Below the pieces are notes generated by a model. The model had not been told where the DNA came from and made no database searches. It was given only the letters and a program-made list of their open reading frames with translations. Positions 8,439 through 17,380 of a stretch of 43,654 nucleotides of DNA are shown here, one piece after another. Location: NCBI GenBank assembly GCA_002347475.1, contig DDXI01000062.1:1-43654 (forward strand), written 5' to 3'. A program made the position numbers and the translations under genes. This DNA is from Peptococcaceae bacterium UBA2264 (lineage in GTDB: Bacteria; Bacillota; Desulfitobacteriia; Desulfitobacteriales; Desulfitobacteriaceae). The first letter of the stretch is position 1. Each line of letters starts with the position of its first letter.

Positions 8439-10736
8439 CTAGTCTGAAAGAGGATCAACTTCTATGCTCAGACTAAGGCCGCTGCTTGCTGCCAAGGTGA
8501 ATAATTCCTGGACACCCTGGTGTAAAAAGGCTCTCAAGATATCTAATTCTTTGGCTTTGACAGCCACCTGCCAGCGATAGAGATTCTTCAAGCGCGCAAA
8601 GACAGCCGGGGCCGGCCCCAGAATATCTATTTTGGTACTGCCGTATTCCGGGTCGCTCAATCTCTGTCGCAAATAAGCAGCCAGATCATGAGCCGCCCTG
8701 ATTACCCTTTCTTCAACCTCGTGCATCAGCAAAACCCTGATGATGTGAGTAAAGGGCGGATAACCCAGCGGCTGACGGTAATTGATCTCTTCCCAAAAAA
8801 ATCCCGGATAGTCATGGGCTGCCGCTTTAACAATTGCCCGGTCGGTTGGCGAATAGGTTTGGATAACCACTTCCCCCCCTTTGGTACTGCGGCCGGCTCG
8901 GCCGGAGACTTGGGACAGTAACTGAAAAGTTCTTTCCCGGGCCCGAAAATCAGGCATATTGAGAGCCTGGTCAGCAGCAATAACACCTACAAGTGTCACA
9001 TTGGGGAAATCCAGACCTTTGGCCATCATCTGTGTTCCCACCAGAACCTTGGCCTCCTGCCTTCTAAAACTATCCAGGATCAAGCGGTGCGCATCCCGGG
9101 AACGGGTGGTATCCCAATCCAGGCGCATTACCCTGATACCAGGCAGGAGACCGGAAAGTTCCTCTTCCACTCTCTGGGTCCCCTGACCAAAAAAACGAAT
9201 ATAACGGCTGCCGCATTGCGGGCAGCGGTGGGGAGGCATTTCTTCATGATTGCAGTAATGACAGCGCATCTTATTACCCGTACTGTGAAAAGTCAGGGAG
9301 ACATCGCAGCTGGGACAGCGCACGGTGTAACCACACTCCCGGCAAATCACAAAAGTGGAATAGCCCCGGCGATTCAGGAAAAGCATACTTTGCTCGCCTT
9401 TAGCTATTCTATCCTTCAGTTTGTCTTGCAAACTGAGGGAAAAAATGCTTCTATTGCCCTGCAGCAGTTCCTGGCGCATATCTACTATCTCAGCCGGGGG
9501 AAGTGCACCGCCCCCGGCCCGCCTGGTCATGGTAATGAGCTGGACCTTGCCGGTTTGTGCTGCTGCATATGCTTCCAGGGACGGCGTGGCACTGGCTAAT
9601 AAGAGCAGGCCATTTTTTTGTTCCATTCGTTTTCGGGCCACATCCCGGGCATGATATTTGGGATTATCACTTTGTTTGTAGGCACTGTCATGTTCCTCAT
9701 CGATGATTATCAGCTGTAAATTGGGCAAGGGAACAAAAACCGCTGAACGGGCACCTATCACAAGTCGTTTTTTGCCGGCGAGGATATCTTCCCAGACCCG
9801 GGCTTTTTCAGCAGCGCGCAGGCCTGAATGCAAGACAGCAACCCTGGTATCAAACTGAGCTTGAAAATAAGCGGAAATCTGAGGAGTAAGGGAAATCTCC
9901 GGCACAAGCAGGATCACATCCCCACCGGCAGCTAACAACTTGTTAATCACCCGCAAATATACTTCTGTTTTTCCGCTGCCTGTAACGCCATAAAGCAATA
10001 CCGTCTCGGAGGTTTTTTGTTGGCCGGCTTTCTCCAGAGCAGCACTTATTTGCGCCACAGCTGTCTCTTGCTCTAAAGTTAATTTCCTGCCTGCAGTCTG
10101 ATCCCCGGCAAATTCCTTGTTAAAATCAGTGCCAGCGGGGGCCAAAGTCAGGTCACTTTCGGCCTTTTTCGCCAAACTCCAGTGGGAGACGAAACGGCAT
10201 TCCCGCCGGAGCCAGCCCTGCTTTTCCAAGCGCTCAAAGGCTGATTTCGAAAGCTGCGCCCTCTTCAGATAGGTTGGGAGTGACAAGGCCTTGCGCCGGG
10301 AACGCTGCAGGACAGCCAAGGCCTTAAATGTTTCCGGATCCAACAACTGCAGAGCCTGGACATCTTCATCAGCCGGGTCGAACAGGGGTATGACCCATTC
10401 TTCAACTTTTCCTTTTAATAACGGCCACACCGTATGCAGGCTCTGTGCTGTCGAACAGATCGTTGTTCTGGCCAGCCAGCGGGCCAGAACTATCAAATCA
10501 GCAGGAACCACAATTCCTCCGCTTATAATCTGAGAAACCGGCCTTAATATTTCGGCCCTTACTTCTGGCGGAAGCTCAGCTGTAATATCAATTACCAAGC
10601 CCTGCACCAGACGGCTCTGCAAAGGAACCAGTACTCTCATTCCCACCCTGCAGCCGCTGTTTTCTGCCAAAAGATAATGGTAACTTCGATCCAGACGTCG
10701 ATTTGCTACATCCACAAGAACTTCTGCGTATAACAT
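8439..10736 (-). CDS. priA: Primosomal replication restart helicase PriA
   Basis: 765 residues, within the family range. It recognises stalled forks and loads the replisome. The N-terminal 3'-DNA-binding domain (about 1-105) begins MLYAEVLVDVANRRLDRSYHYL. The helicase follows: Walker A GVTGSGKTEVYL (about 250), IIDEEHDSAYKQ (Walker B, DEEH), LASATPSLE, and the zinc-binding cysteines in CRECGYTVRCPSC and CHYCNHEE...CPQCGS. Late helicase motifs are GTQMMAKGLDFPNV and SGRAGRS. AAAGGAGG precedes ATG 10736. It heads priA-def-fmt, with a promoter at 10772-10800, downstream of the metK terminator. Confidence 0.97.
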   Translation of the reverse strand: MLYAEVLVDVANRRLDRSYHYLLAENSGCRVGMRVLVPLQSRLVQGLVIDITAELPPEVRAEILRPVSQIISGGIVVPADLIVLARWLARTTICSTAQSLHTVWPLLKGKVEEWVIPLFDPADEDVQALQLLDPETFKALAVLQRSRRKALSLPTYLKRAQLSKSAFERLEKQGWLRRECRFVSHWSLAKKAESDLTLAPAGTDFNKEFAGDQTAGRKLTLEQETAVAQISAALEKAGQQKTSETVLLYGVTGSGKTEVYLRVINKLLAAGGDVILLVPEISLTPQISAYFQAQFDTRVAVLHSGLRAAEKARVWEDILAGKKRLVIGARSAVFVPLPNLQLIIIDEEHDSAYKQSDNPKYHARDVARKRMEQKNGLLLLASATPSLEAYAAAQTGKVQLITMTRRAGGGALPPAEIVDMRQELLQGNRSIFSLSLQDKLKDRIAKGEQSMLFLNRRGYSTFVICRECGYTVRCPSCDVSLTFHSTGNKMRCHYCNHEEMPPHRCPQCGSRYIRFFGQGTQRVEEELSGLLPGIRVMRLDWDTTRSRDAHRLILDSFRRQEAKVLVGTQMMAKGLDFPNVTLVGVIAADQALNMPDFRARERTFQLLSQVSGRAGRSTKGGEVVIQTYSPTDRAIVKAAAHDYPGFFWEEINYRQPLGYPPFTHIIRVLLMHEVEERVIRAAHDLAAYLRQRLSDPEYGSTKIDILGPAPAVFARLKNLYRWQVAVKAKELDILRAFLHQGVQELFTLAASSGLSLSIEVDPLSD

Positions 10737-10771
10737 CCTGACGCCTCCTTTAGTGATGCTGTCTGTGTAAT

Positions 10772-10800
10772 ATTTTAGAACACCAGAAATATCATATCAA
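10772..10800 (-). promoter_or_regulatory. Sigma-A-type promoter before priA
   Basis: TTGATA (10795-10800) and TAAAAT (10772-10777) on the minus strand are 17 bases apart, about 36 bases before the priA start and downstream of the metK terminator. This is a reasonable match in an A+T-rich stretch, so the call is tentative. Confidence 0.45.
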
Positions 10801-10920
10801 ATTCAGATATAGTTTAACATATCCGCAGTTTACAAGTTAGTTTCAATTATAAGCCCCGTATAAACCCCGATGATTGCGCTTGTTATTACAACATCCTGAT
10901 CATAATTTTGAGCGTTGAAG

Positions 10921-10958
10921 AGAAAAAAGCAGAGAACCATCCTCCGGCTTCCCTGCTT
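10921..10958 (-). terminator. Rho-independent terminator downstream of metK
   Basis: On the minus strand a 10-base stem (arms 10949-10958 and 10927-10936, one G-U pair) encloses a 12-base loop and runs into TTTTTTCT. It lies 46 bases after the metK stop and closes the yicC-to-metK operon. Confidence 0.85.
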
Positions 10959-11003
10959 AAACAACTTATTAAACACTTCCTGAAACTCTATATTCAAAAT
11001 CAT

Positions 11004-12194
11004 TTAAAGACCGGCCAAACGCTGCAGTTCTTCAGTTTTGTCTGTCTTTTCCCAGGGAAGATCCAGGTCCGTACGCCCAAAATGCCCGTAAGCTGCGATT
11101 TGTTTGTAGATGGGACGACGTAAATTCAGAGTTTTGATAATCCCGGCAGGACGCAGATCAAAGACAGTATTGATCAGTTCAATAATCTTGTCATCAGAGA
11201 CTTTGCCGGTCCCGAAAGTCTCTACAGCAATGGATACTGGTTTGGCTACCCCAATGGCATAAGCTAACTGAATCTCGCAACGGTCGGCCAAACCGGCCGC
11301 TACAATATTTTTAGCGACATAGCGAGCAGCATAGGCAGCAGAGCGGTCTACCTTGGTGGGATCTTTACCGGAAAAAGCCCCTCCGCCATGTCTGGCCATA
11401 CCACCATAAGTATCCACAATAATTTTGCGTCCGGTCAAACCGGAATCACCCTTAGGCCCTCCAATAACAAAACGTCCGGTGGGATTAATAAGACACCTGG
11501 TCTTAACATCCATATATTTAGTCGGTATGGTTGGAATAACAACATGTTCCAGCAGATCCCGCCGAATTTGTTCCTGACTGATATCCGGATGATGCTGGGT
11601 CGAGACAATAATAGTGTCTACCCTGACAGGTTTGTGATCATCATACTCTACTGTTACCTGAGTTTTTCCATCAGGACGCAAATAGTCCAGTTGTCCGGAT
11701 TTACGGACTTTGCTCAAACGCAAAGCCAAACGGTGAGCCAGATCAATAGGCAGAGGCATATAACTATCCGTCTCATTGGAAGCATAGCCGAACATCATGC
11801 CCTGATCGCCCGCTCCGATTGCTTCAGTTATATCATCATATAATTCTCCTGTTTTTGCCTCCAGAGCCTTATCAACCCCCAGGGCGATATCAGGGGACTG
11901 TTCCCCGAGCGAGATCAGAACGGCACAGGTATCGGCATCAAATCCAAATTTAGCCCGGTTGTAACCGATCCCGCGTACCGTCTCCCGCACGACATAAGGG
12001 ATATCAACATAACAATTAGTAGTTATTTCACCGCAAACAAGCACCAATCCTGTTGTAACTGAGGTTTCACAGGCAACCCTGGCATTGGGATCGTTAGCAT
12101 AAATAGCATCCAGAATTGCATCTGAAATCTGATCACAGATTTTATCCGGATGCCCTTCTGTCACTGACTCGGAAGTAAATAATTTCTTAACCAT
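11004..12194 (-). CDS. metK: S-adenosylmethionine synthetase
   Basis: 396 residues, typical. It makes SAM from methionine and ATP. Signatures are SESVTEGHPDKICDQISDA at the N-terminus, GAGDQGMMFGYA (about residue 115), and GGGAFSGKDPTKVDRSAAY (about 265-283). The start is ATG 12194 (MVKKLFTSE), the family N-terminus; GGGGGAATAG lies upstream. It follows coaBC by seven bases and is the last gene before a strong terminator. No SAM riboswitch sits in front of it, since it is internal to an operon. Confidence 0.97.
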   Translation of the reverse strand: MVKKLFTSESVTEGHPDKICDQISDAILDAIYANDPNARVACETSVTTGLVLVCGEITTNCYVDIPYVVRETVRGIGYNRAKFGFDADTCAVLISLGEQSPDIALGVDKALEAKTGELYDDITEAIGAGDQGMMFGYASNETDSYMPLPIDLAHRLALRLSKVRKSGQLDYLRPDGKTQVTVEYDDHKPVRVDTIIVSTQHHPDISQEQIRRDLLEHVVIPTIPTKYMDVKTRCLINPTGRFVIGGPKGDSGLTGRKIIVDTYGGMARHGGGAFSGKDPTKVDRSAAYAARYVAKNIVAAGLADRCEIQLAYAIGVAKPVSIAVETFGTGKVSDDKIIELINTVFDLRPAGIIKTLNLRRPIYKQIAAYGHFGRTDLDLPWEKTDKTEELQRLAGL

Positions 12195-12201
12195 TGAGCA
12201 T

Positions 12202-13413
12202 CTATTCCCCCTTCTTCGCACTGTCGAGCAAGACGGCAATCTCACGAACAAGATGTCGTGCAATCTCGATTTTGGGCAATTTGGGCCAGTCTGTTCTTTT
12301 TCCGTCCGGGAAAAGAAAACTGACTATATTGGTTGGGCTGCCAAAACCTGCGCCGGGTTTCGTCACATCGTTGGCCACCAGCAAATCCAGATTCTTGCGG
12401 CTCATTTTTTCCTGGGCATTGGCAAACAAATTTTCTGTTTCCGCAGCAAAACCCACCAGCAGCTGATGTGTCTTCTTTTGGCCTAATTCAGCCAGAATAT
12501 CAGGATTGTGAACCAATTCCAGCTGTAAACCGCCCCCACGTTTCTTGATTTTCTGGCCGGAAATATCGACAGGCCTGTAATCAGCTACAGCTGCGGCCTT
12601 AACAACTATGTCTGTTTCCGGGAACCGTTCCATAACAGCCTGATACATTTCAAAAGCCGTGTTCACAGCTACCCGTTTCACCCCGCTGGGAACATCAAGA
12701 GCAGTCGGCGCGCTGACCAGAGTCGTCTGTGCCCCTGCCTCCTGCAGGGCCTGAGCCACTGCATAACCCATGAGTCCGGAACTGCGATTTCCCAGGTAAC
12801 GCACAGGATCTAATGGTTCTTGCGTACCACCGGCAGTAACCAAAGCTTTCTTCCCTTTGAGACATTCAGACATAGCAAAATACCTTACAAGTGTCTCCAC
12901 AATCTCCAGCGGTTCACTCATCCTGCCCTCACCCTCGGTTCCGCAAGCCTGAAAGCCTGCTGCCGGTCCGATAATCTGAATATGGCGCTGGCGCAAACAG
13001 GCAAGATTTTCCTGAGTCGCCGGGTGATGAAACATGGCATGATTCATGGCCGGGGCAACGAAAATTGCTGTACGCACAGCCAAAAGAACAGTGGAAAGAT
13101 AGTCATCGGCCAAGCCCACAGCCATCTTGGCCAAAATATTGGCCGTTGCCGGTACAACTATCACAGCGTCGGCTTTTTCAGCCAGAGCGATATGTTCCAC
13201 ATTCCAAAGCTTCGGTTCTTCCAGCATCTCGAGGTGAACAGGATTCGCCGACAGGCTGCGCAGGGTTAAGGGAGCAATAAATTTTGTAGCTGCTTCCGTC
13301 ATTACCACGTGGATCTCTGCTCCATGCTTGCGCAAGCGGCTTACAACCTCGGCAGCTTTGTAAGCGGCAATGCCGCCGCAAATACCAATAAGTATTGTTT
13401 TGCCCTGAAGCAT
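12202..13413 (-). CDS. coaBC: Bifunctional phosphopantothenoylcysteine decarboxylase/synthetase
   Basis: 403 residues, both domains present. The N-terminal CoaC half (about 1-180) is a flavoprotein with the substrate clamp PAMNHAMFHHPAT and the flexible flap ACGTEGEGRMSEP (catalytic Cys). The C-terminal CoaB half (about 190-403) has VTAGGTQEPLDPVRYLGN, RSSGLMGYA, AAAVADYRP and KIKKRGG. Together they convert phosphopantothenate and cysteine to phosphopantetheine for coenzyme A. ATG 13413 follows rpoZ by five bases, with GAGGGC as ribosome site. Confidence 0.97.
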   Translation of the reverse strand: MLQGKTILIGICGGIAAYKAAEVVSRLRKHGAEIHVVMTEAATKFIAPLTLRSLSANPVHLEMLEEPKLWNVEHIALAEKADAVIVVPATANILAKMAVGLADDYLSTVLLAVRTAIFVAPAMNHAMFHHPATQENLACLRQRHIQIIGPAAGFQACGTEGEGRMSEPLEIVETLVRYFAMSECLKGKKALVTAGGTQEPLDPVRYLGNRSSGLMGYAVAQALQEAGAQTTLVSAPTALDVPSGVKRVAVNTAFEMYQAVMERFPETDIVVKAAAVADYRPVDISGQKIKKRGGGLQLELVHNPDILAELGQKKTHQLLVGFAAETENLFANAQEKMSRKNLDLLVANDVTKPGAGFGSPTNIVSFLFPDGKRTDWPKLPKIEIARHLVREIAVLLDSAKKGE

Positions 13414-13418
13414 AATTA

Positions 13419-13619
13419 TTAGCCCTCACTTATTCGTTCAATAAGGATCTTGCCCTGGGCGATTTCTTCCAGGGCAATGCTCACCGGTTTGGCCCCCTTC
13501 ACCTGACCTTCATGGTTTGAACTCTCCATCAAAGCCCGGGCCCGTTTGGCAGTCGCAACTACCAGCGTATATTTACTTTCCACATGATTCATAAGCACAT
13601 CAAGCGATGGTTGTTTCAT
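13419..13619 (-). CDS. rpoZ: RNA polymerase omega subunit
   Basis: 66 residues starting MKQPSLDVLMNHVESKYTLV, with the conserved KRARAL segment and the PVSIALEEIAQGKI tail. It binds and stabilises the beta' subunit. A longer frame reaches 13670 but overlaps gmk and lacks family support. The AAGGAGG site is about 12 bases from the ATG, unusually far but the only candidate. It lies between gmk and coaBC, the standard arrangement in Firmicutes. Confidence 0.93.
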   Translation of the reverse strand: MKQPSLDVLMNHVESKYTLVVATAKRARALMESSNHEGQVKGAKPVSIALEEIAQGKILIERISEG

Positions 13620-13639
13620 AAAATAGGGCTGCCTCCTTA

Positions 13640-14230
13640 TTACATACACTGTTTCCTTTTGACCCGACATTTCTCAGCTATAATGATGCTTCTCAGTTTA
13701 TCCACACCATCAATGATATCATCATTTTCAATCAGATAATCGTATTCCGGGATATACTTCATTTCCTGTTCAGCCTTAGCCAAACGCTGCTGAATGTCTT
13801 CCTCGCATTCTGTTCCCCGCCCACGTATCCGCTCGGAAAGAATATTGAGCGAAGGCGGCATTATAAATATAAATACTCCCTGAGGAAAGCGTTTTTTAAC
13901 CTGAAGAGCGCCCTGGATATCAATCTCCAGGATCACATCATAACCGGCCTCAAGGTGCTTTTGCACAGCAAAAAGAGGAGTTCCATAATAATTACCGCAA
14001 AATTCCGCCCACTCCAGAAGTTCATGATTTTCAATCATGGACTGAAACTCCTCTTGCGTGCGAAAATAGTAACTTAGACCATTGACCTCACCGGGACGAG
14101 GCGCCCGGGTCGTAGCCGATACGGAAAATTTAACCGAATTTTGCCGGTGCAGCAGTTCTTTACATAAGGTACCCTTGCCTGCCCCCGAAGGACCGGAAAG
14201 AACAATCAATAAACCACCGTTATCTTTCAT
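13640..14230 (-). CDS. gmk: Guanylate kinase
   Basis: 196 residues. It phosphorylates GMP to GDP with ATP. It has the P-loop LSGPSGAGKGTL at residues about 8-19, the GMP-binding TTRAPRPGEVNGLSYYF and IDIQGALQVKK, and the lid RGRGTECEEDIQQRL. ATG 14230 (MKDNGG) has AGGACA upstream; a longer frame to 14269 overlaps remA. It is placed remA-gmk-rpoZ, conserved in Firmicutes. Confidence 0.97.
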   Translation of the reverse strand: MKDNGGLLIVLSGPSGAGKGTLCKELLHRQNSVKFSVSATTRAPRPGEVNGLSYYFRTQEEFQSMIENHELLEWAEFCGNYYGTPLFAVQKHLEAGYDVILEIDIQGALQVKKRFPQGVFIFIMPPSLNILSERIRGRGTECEEDIQQRLAKAEQEMKYIPEYDYLIENDDIIDGVDKLRSIIIAEKCRVKRKQCM

Positions 14231-14240
14231 AATGTGTCCT

Positions 14241-14516
14241 CTAATCAGCAGGATCTTCAACAGGGACATTCACTTCTTTAGCCGAAAGACGATGAGCTAC
14301 AGTTTCCGGCTGCACAGCCGAGAGAATGACATGATGACTGTCACAGACAATCACAGCACGTGTCCGCCGGCCATAAGTCGCATCGATCAGCATACCCCTA
14401 TCCCGGGCTTCCTGAATAATGCGTTTGATCGGCGCCGACTCCGGACTGACAATGGAAATGATGCGGTTAGCCGAAACAATATTGCCAAAACCGATATTGA
14501 TCAGTTTAATATCCAC
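14241..14516 (-). CDS. remA: RemA/DUF370 family regulator
   Basis: 91 residues starting MDIKLINIGFGNIVSANRI at GTG 14516, with GGAGGATAAA upstream. In Bacillus subtilis RemA is a DNA-binding activator of matrix and osmoprotection genes that forms oligomeric rings. The conserved core with SPESAPIKR and DATYGRRTRAV is intact. The last 15 or so residues are acidic and variable. The genomic slot between yicC and gmk is the conserved one. Target genes here cannot be told from the window. Confidence 0.93.
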   Translation of the reverse strand: MDIKLINIGFGNIVSANRIISIVSPESAPIKRIIQEARDRGMLIDATYGRRTRAVIVCDSHHVILSAVQPETVAHRLSAKEVNVPVEDPAD

Positions 14517-14581
14517 ACTTTATCCTCCATTCCTGTTTATCTATTTATTTTCATTCCATTATTTTTATTTATTTCATAATT

Positions 14582-15460
14582 CTATTCTATATTCTGGATC
14601 TGCTCTCTAACTTTTTCCAGTTCGCTTTTCAAAAATACAACGATCTGCGAGATTACTAAATCATTGGCCTTGGACCCGATAGTATTGATCTCCCGATTCA
14701 TTTCCTGAATCATAAAGTCAAGTTTACGGCCAATCGCCTCATCAGTTTCAAATGCTGCCCGGCTTTGCAGCAAATGACTGTCCAAACGCACCAATTCTTC
14801 TGTGATAGAAGCACGATCAGCAAAAATCGCCACTTCATTGGCCATTCTGGCTTCATCCAGGATAGTTTCTCCAACCAGGATCTGCAGACGTTCCTGGAGG
14901 CGTTTCTGGTAATCAAGCACCACTTGGTCTGAGCGCGCCGCTATTTTGGCAATCTCGGCAGACAGGAGATCCAGTCTGCCCAAAATGTCCTCCGTGAGCT
15001 TACTGCCCTCCAGGCGGCGCATTACAGCAAACCCCTCCAGAGCCTGGGACAAGGCCTGAGAACAAACTTCCCACATCAGTTCCAAATCCATATCCGGCTC
15101 TTCAACGACCAGAACCTCCGGCAAAGATGCTAAACGATAAATATCGGCTTCATACGCCGTATTTAAAGTTGCGGCAAGCTCCTTCAGTGTCTTATCATAC
15201 GATAGCACTAAATCTTTGTCAACCTTAACCAATCTCTTTTTTTCTTGCGTTTCCTTGATATTAAGATAGATTTCAATCCGTCCGCGGCGAACATTTTGCT
15301 GAATTATTTTACGGATACGATCTTCGAATATTCCATAAATTTTAGGAAGGCGTACTATTACTTCCAAAAAACGATGATTTACTGCTTTCATTTCCAAAGT
15401 GAACTGATAACCATGGCCTCCAGCCTCGCCACGACCATATCCTGTCATACTATTTGCCAC
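14582..15460 (-). CDS. YicC/YloC family endoribonuclease
   Basis: About 292 residues with the family N-terminus SMTGYGRGE, the central VNHRFLEVIVRLP, and the C-terminal DFMIQEMNREINTIGSKA motif. Family members are endoribonucleases linked to stationary phase and sRNA decay. The start is uncertain: GTG 15460 gives MANSMTGYGRG and the normal length; ATG 15448 or GTG 15499 are alternatives, and none has a convincing ribosome site, although an orphan AAAGAGGTG lies at 15497-15505. It opens the yicC-remA-gmk-rpoZ-coaBC-metK operon. Confidence 0.93.
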   Translation of the reverse strand: MANSMTGYGRGEAGGHGYQFTLEMKAVNHRFLEVIVRLPKIYGIFEDRIRKIIQQNVRRGRIEIYLNIKETQEKKRLVKVDKDLVLSYDKTLKELAATLNTAYEADIYRLASLPEVLVVEEPDMDLELMWEVCSQALSQALEGFAVMRRLEGSKLTEDILGRLDLLSAEIAKIAARSDQVVLDYQKRLQERLQILVGETILDEARMANEVAIFADRASITEELVRLDSHLLQSRAAFETDEAIGRKLDFMIQEMNREINTIGSKANDLVISQIVVFLKSELEKVREQIQNIE

Positions 15461-15563
15461 ATTCTGCCCGGTCACACCCTTGATAACCGGGATATTCACC
15501 TCTTTACTGCAAATTCAAACTTCTGCCGCCCGCTCCCCAGGTATCAGCAGATATCATAGCAAC

Positions 15564-15585
15564 ATTATACCATATTTCGGTATAA
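15564..15585 (-). promoter_or_regulatory. Extended -10 promoter overlapped by a dyad, before yicC
   Basis: The minus strand has TGG-TATAAT (-10 at 15564-15569), an extended -10, with no good -35. A perfect 7-base inverted repeat with a 7-base spacer (15565-15571 and 15579-15585) covers the -10 element. This is the geometry of a repressor operator, but no regulator can be named. Confidence 0.5.
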
Positions 15586-15616
15586 ATTCTTTAGCTGCCT
15601 TAAACGAACGAAAGCA

Positions 15617-15647
15617 AACGAACCCGGTATCTGAACACGAGTTCGTT
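15617..15647 (-). terminator. Putative terminator downstream of dapL
   Basis: A 10-base stem (15638-15647 with 15617-15626, one G-U pair) with an 11-base loop, followed on the minus strand by a moderately T-rich TGCTTTCGTT. It lies 13 bases after the dapL stop. The poor T-run lowers confidence. Confidence 0.6.
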
Positions 15648-15659
15648 AGTATTGACCGC

Positions 15660-16832
15660 CTAAAATTCCAAATGCCCCAGATTCTCTTTCATGCGCCGGA
15701 TGGCTTCCTGGAGCCGGTCCGTCGCAATCGTCAGGGAGATACGGAAATAGCCTTCACCATAATCACCATATCCATTCCCGGGGGTTAGGACTACACCGGC
15801 TTTTTCCAAAACCAGTTCGCAAAATGAAGCTGAAGTGAAGCCTTTCGGTACTTTGGGCCAGACATAGATGGCCGCTTTGGGTCTCTCCAGTTTCCAGCCC
15901 AGTTCGGTCAGGCCCTCGATCACAATATCCTGACGCTCCTGGTAAACCCGGTTGATCTCCTTAAGCACATCCTGGTTCCCTAAAAGTCCCTCAATTGCTG
16001 CCTCCTGCACAGCCTGAAAAACTCCCGAGTCAATATTGGATTTCAGTCTGCCCAGTGCTTTGATGACCTGAGTATTGCCTGCTGCCCAGCCGATTCTCCA
16101 ACCTGTCATATTATAAGTTTTGGACATGGAATGGAATTCAATTCCCACATCTTTGGCCCCTTCAACTTCCAGAAAACTCAGAGGACGGTAATCCTGAAAA
16201 GCAATTTCCGAATAGGGACCGTCATGACAGATAATGATATTATATTTTTTAGCAAAGGCAATAGCTTTTTTAAAGAAGTCCGCATCGGCGACCGCTCCGG
16301 TGGGATTATTGGGATAGTTTAAAAATAATAGTTTGGCTTTTTGGGCTATATCTTCGGGAATCTCGGCAAAATCCGGTAAAAATCCATTTTCTTCTTTTAA
16401 AGGCATGGTGTAAGGGATGCCGCCGGCCAGCATTGTTCCAATTCCGTAAACGGGATAACCAGGGTCCGGAATTAAAGCATAATCCCCCGGATTGATATAA
16501 CAAAGGGAGATATGTGCGATACCTTCTTTGGAACCAATCAGGGTAACTACCTCATTCTGAGGATTCAACTCAATGTTGGCCCGGCGTTTATACCACTCGG
16601 CAACTGCCTCGCGAAATTCCAACAAACCAACATAAGAGGGATAACGGTGATTTTCCGCATTATGAGCTGCTGTTACCAGGCGCTTGATAATATTGTCCGG
16701 TGTGGGCAGATCAGGATCACCTATCCCCAGACTGATTACATCTACTCCATTAGCCTTGGCCATAGCGATTTTCTCATCGATCCGGGCAAATAAATAAGGG
16801 GGCAGAGCTTGCATACGTATTGCTTCTTCCAC
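15660..16832 (-). CDS. dapL: LL-diaminopimelate aminotransferase (class I/II PLP aminotransferase)
   Basis: 390 residues. It converts tetrahydrodipicolinate directly to LL-diaminopimelate, for lysine and peptidoglycan. Fold-type I aminotransferase motifs are DVISLGIGDPDLPTP, NYPNNPTGAVAD, HDGPYSEIAF and the PLP lysine in SMSKTYNMTGWRIGW. The start is GTG 16832, because AAGGAGG lies eight bases upstream (16841-16847); the frame extends to 16898 only as read-through. It has its own promoter. Normally such a gene lies close to dapF, which acts on its product; here a 2-kb insertion separates the two. Confidence 0.9.
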   Translation of the reverse strand: MEEAIRMQALPPYLFARIDEKIAMAKANGVDVISLGIGDPDLPTPDNIIKRLVTAAHNAENHRYPSYVGLLEFREAVAEWYKRRANIELNPQNEVVTLIGSKEGIAHISLCYINPGDYALIPDPGYPVYGIGTMLAGGIPYTMPLKEENGFLPDFAEIPEDIAQKAKLLFLNYPNNPTGAVADADFFKKAIAFAKKYNIIICHDGPYSEIAFQDYRPLSFLEVEGAKDVGIEFHSMSKTYNMTGWRIGWAAGNTQVIKALGRLKSNIDSGVFQAVQEAAIEGLLGNQDVLKEINRVYQERQDIVIEGLTELGWKLERPKAAIYVWPKVPKGFTSASFCELVLEKAGVVLTPGNGYGDYGEGYFRISLTIATDRLQEAIRRMKENLGHLEF

Positions 16833-16878
16833 AGAGACATCCTCCTTAAAATATACTATCGTGGTACACATTCTTTCT

Positions 16879-16908
16879 ATTATAACCATACTCCACAAAA
16901 AGTGCCAA
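16879..16908 (-). promoter_or_regulatory. Sigma-A promoter of dapL
   Basis: TTGGCA (16903-16908) and TATAAT (16879-16884), 18 bases apart on the minus strand, about 47 bases before the dapL start. It lies right at the edge of the inserted recombinase remnant, so dapL keeps its own promoter despite the insertion. Confidence 0.65.
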
Positions 16909-16912
16909 TGGA

Positions 16913-17360
16913 TTAAATTTTACTAAGCTCGGCTTCATTAGTTGCTGATAAATCAATTAATTTTTCTTTCCTGTATTCTACTAAATACCTGTTCTTTACC
17001 TGACTGTACTTACTGCTATCCTGACGAGCTTCCAGCGGCCACCGTTTTGAGCAGTTGACTTCTTTATAAGCTGCATCTCGCTTCATAGCTTCTTTATACA
17101 TGACCATTAATAGCCAGTGTCGTGGAAATAGAAGAATGGCCCAAATCATTCTGTATAGTTTCAATATCCTTTCCTGCCAGCAGACTTAACTGAGAAAATA
17201 AGTGTCGCAGGTCGTGAAATCTAACATTCTTTAGTTTACCTGATTTCAGAACTATTTTAAAGCAGGTATCGAAACATCTTGGATGAACCTCTCTGCAAAT
17301 TTTAATTTTGATTTCCCCAACTAGCAGGCAGAAACGAGAATTTCTTCTTTCACTTTCGAA
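16913..17360 (-). pseudogene. Tyrosine recombinase (phage-type integrase) remnant, C-terminal part, frameshifted
   Basis: Reading the minus strand from about 17360 gives an open frame with NVRFHDLRHLFSQLSLLAG and DIETIQNDLGHSSISTTLA, the box II region of tyrosine recombinases (HxLR and the GH of LGHSS). The frame stops at about 17089, and the expected continuation (YKEAMKRDAA, typical of integrase tails) appears in another frame ending at 16913. So there is one frameshift near 17100, exactly where the catalytic tyrosine region should be (INGHV instead of xYxHV). The N-terminal DNA-binding half and the first arginine box are missing upstream. It is a dead integrase, and marks the region between dapL and dapF as a former mobile element. 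Confidence 0.8.
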
Positions 17361-17380
17361 TAATTCATTTCCGTTGCAAA

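Noticed and set aside
9087..9599. 170-codon plus-strand frame inside priA
   Set aside because: Shadow of priA: opposite strand to an intact conserved gene, with no ribosome site and no family features.
12195..12201. SAM riboswitch for metK
   Set aside because: metK lies seven bases after coaBC inside an operon, so there is no room for a leader aptamer.
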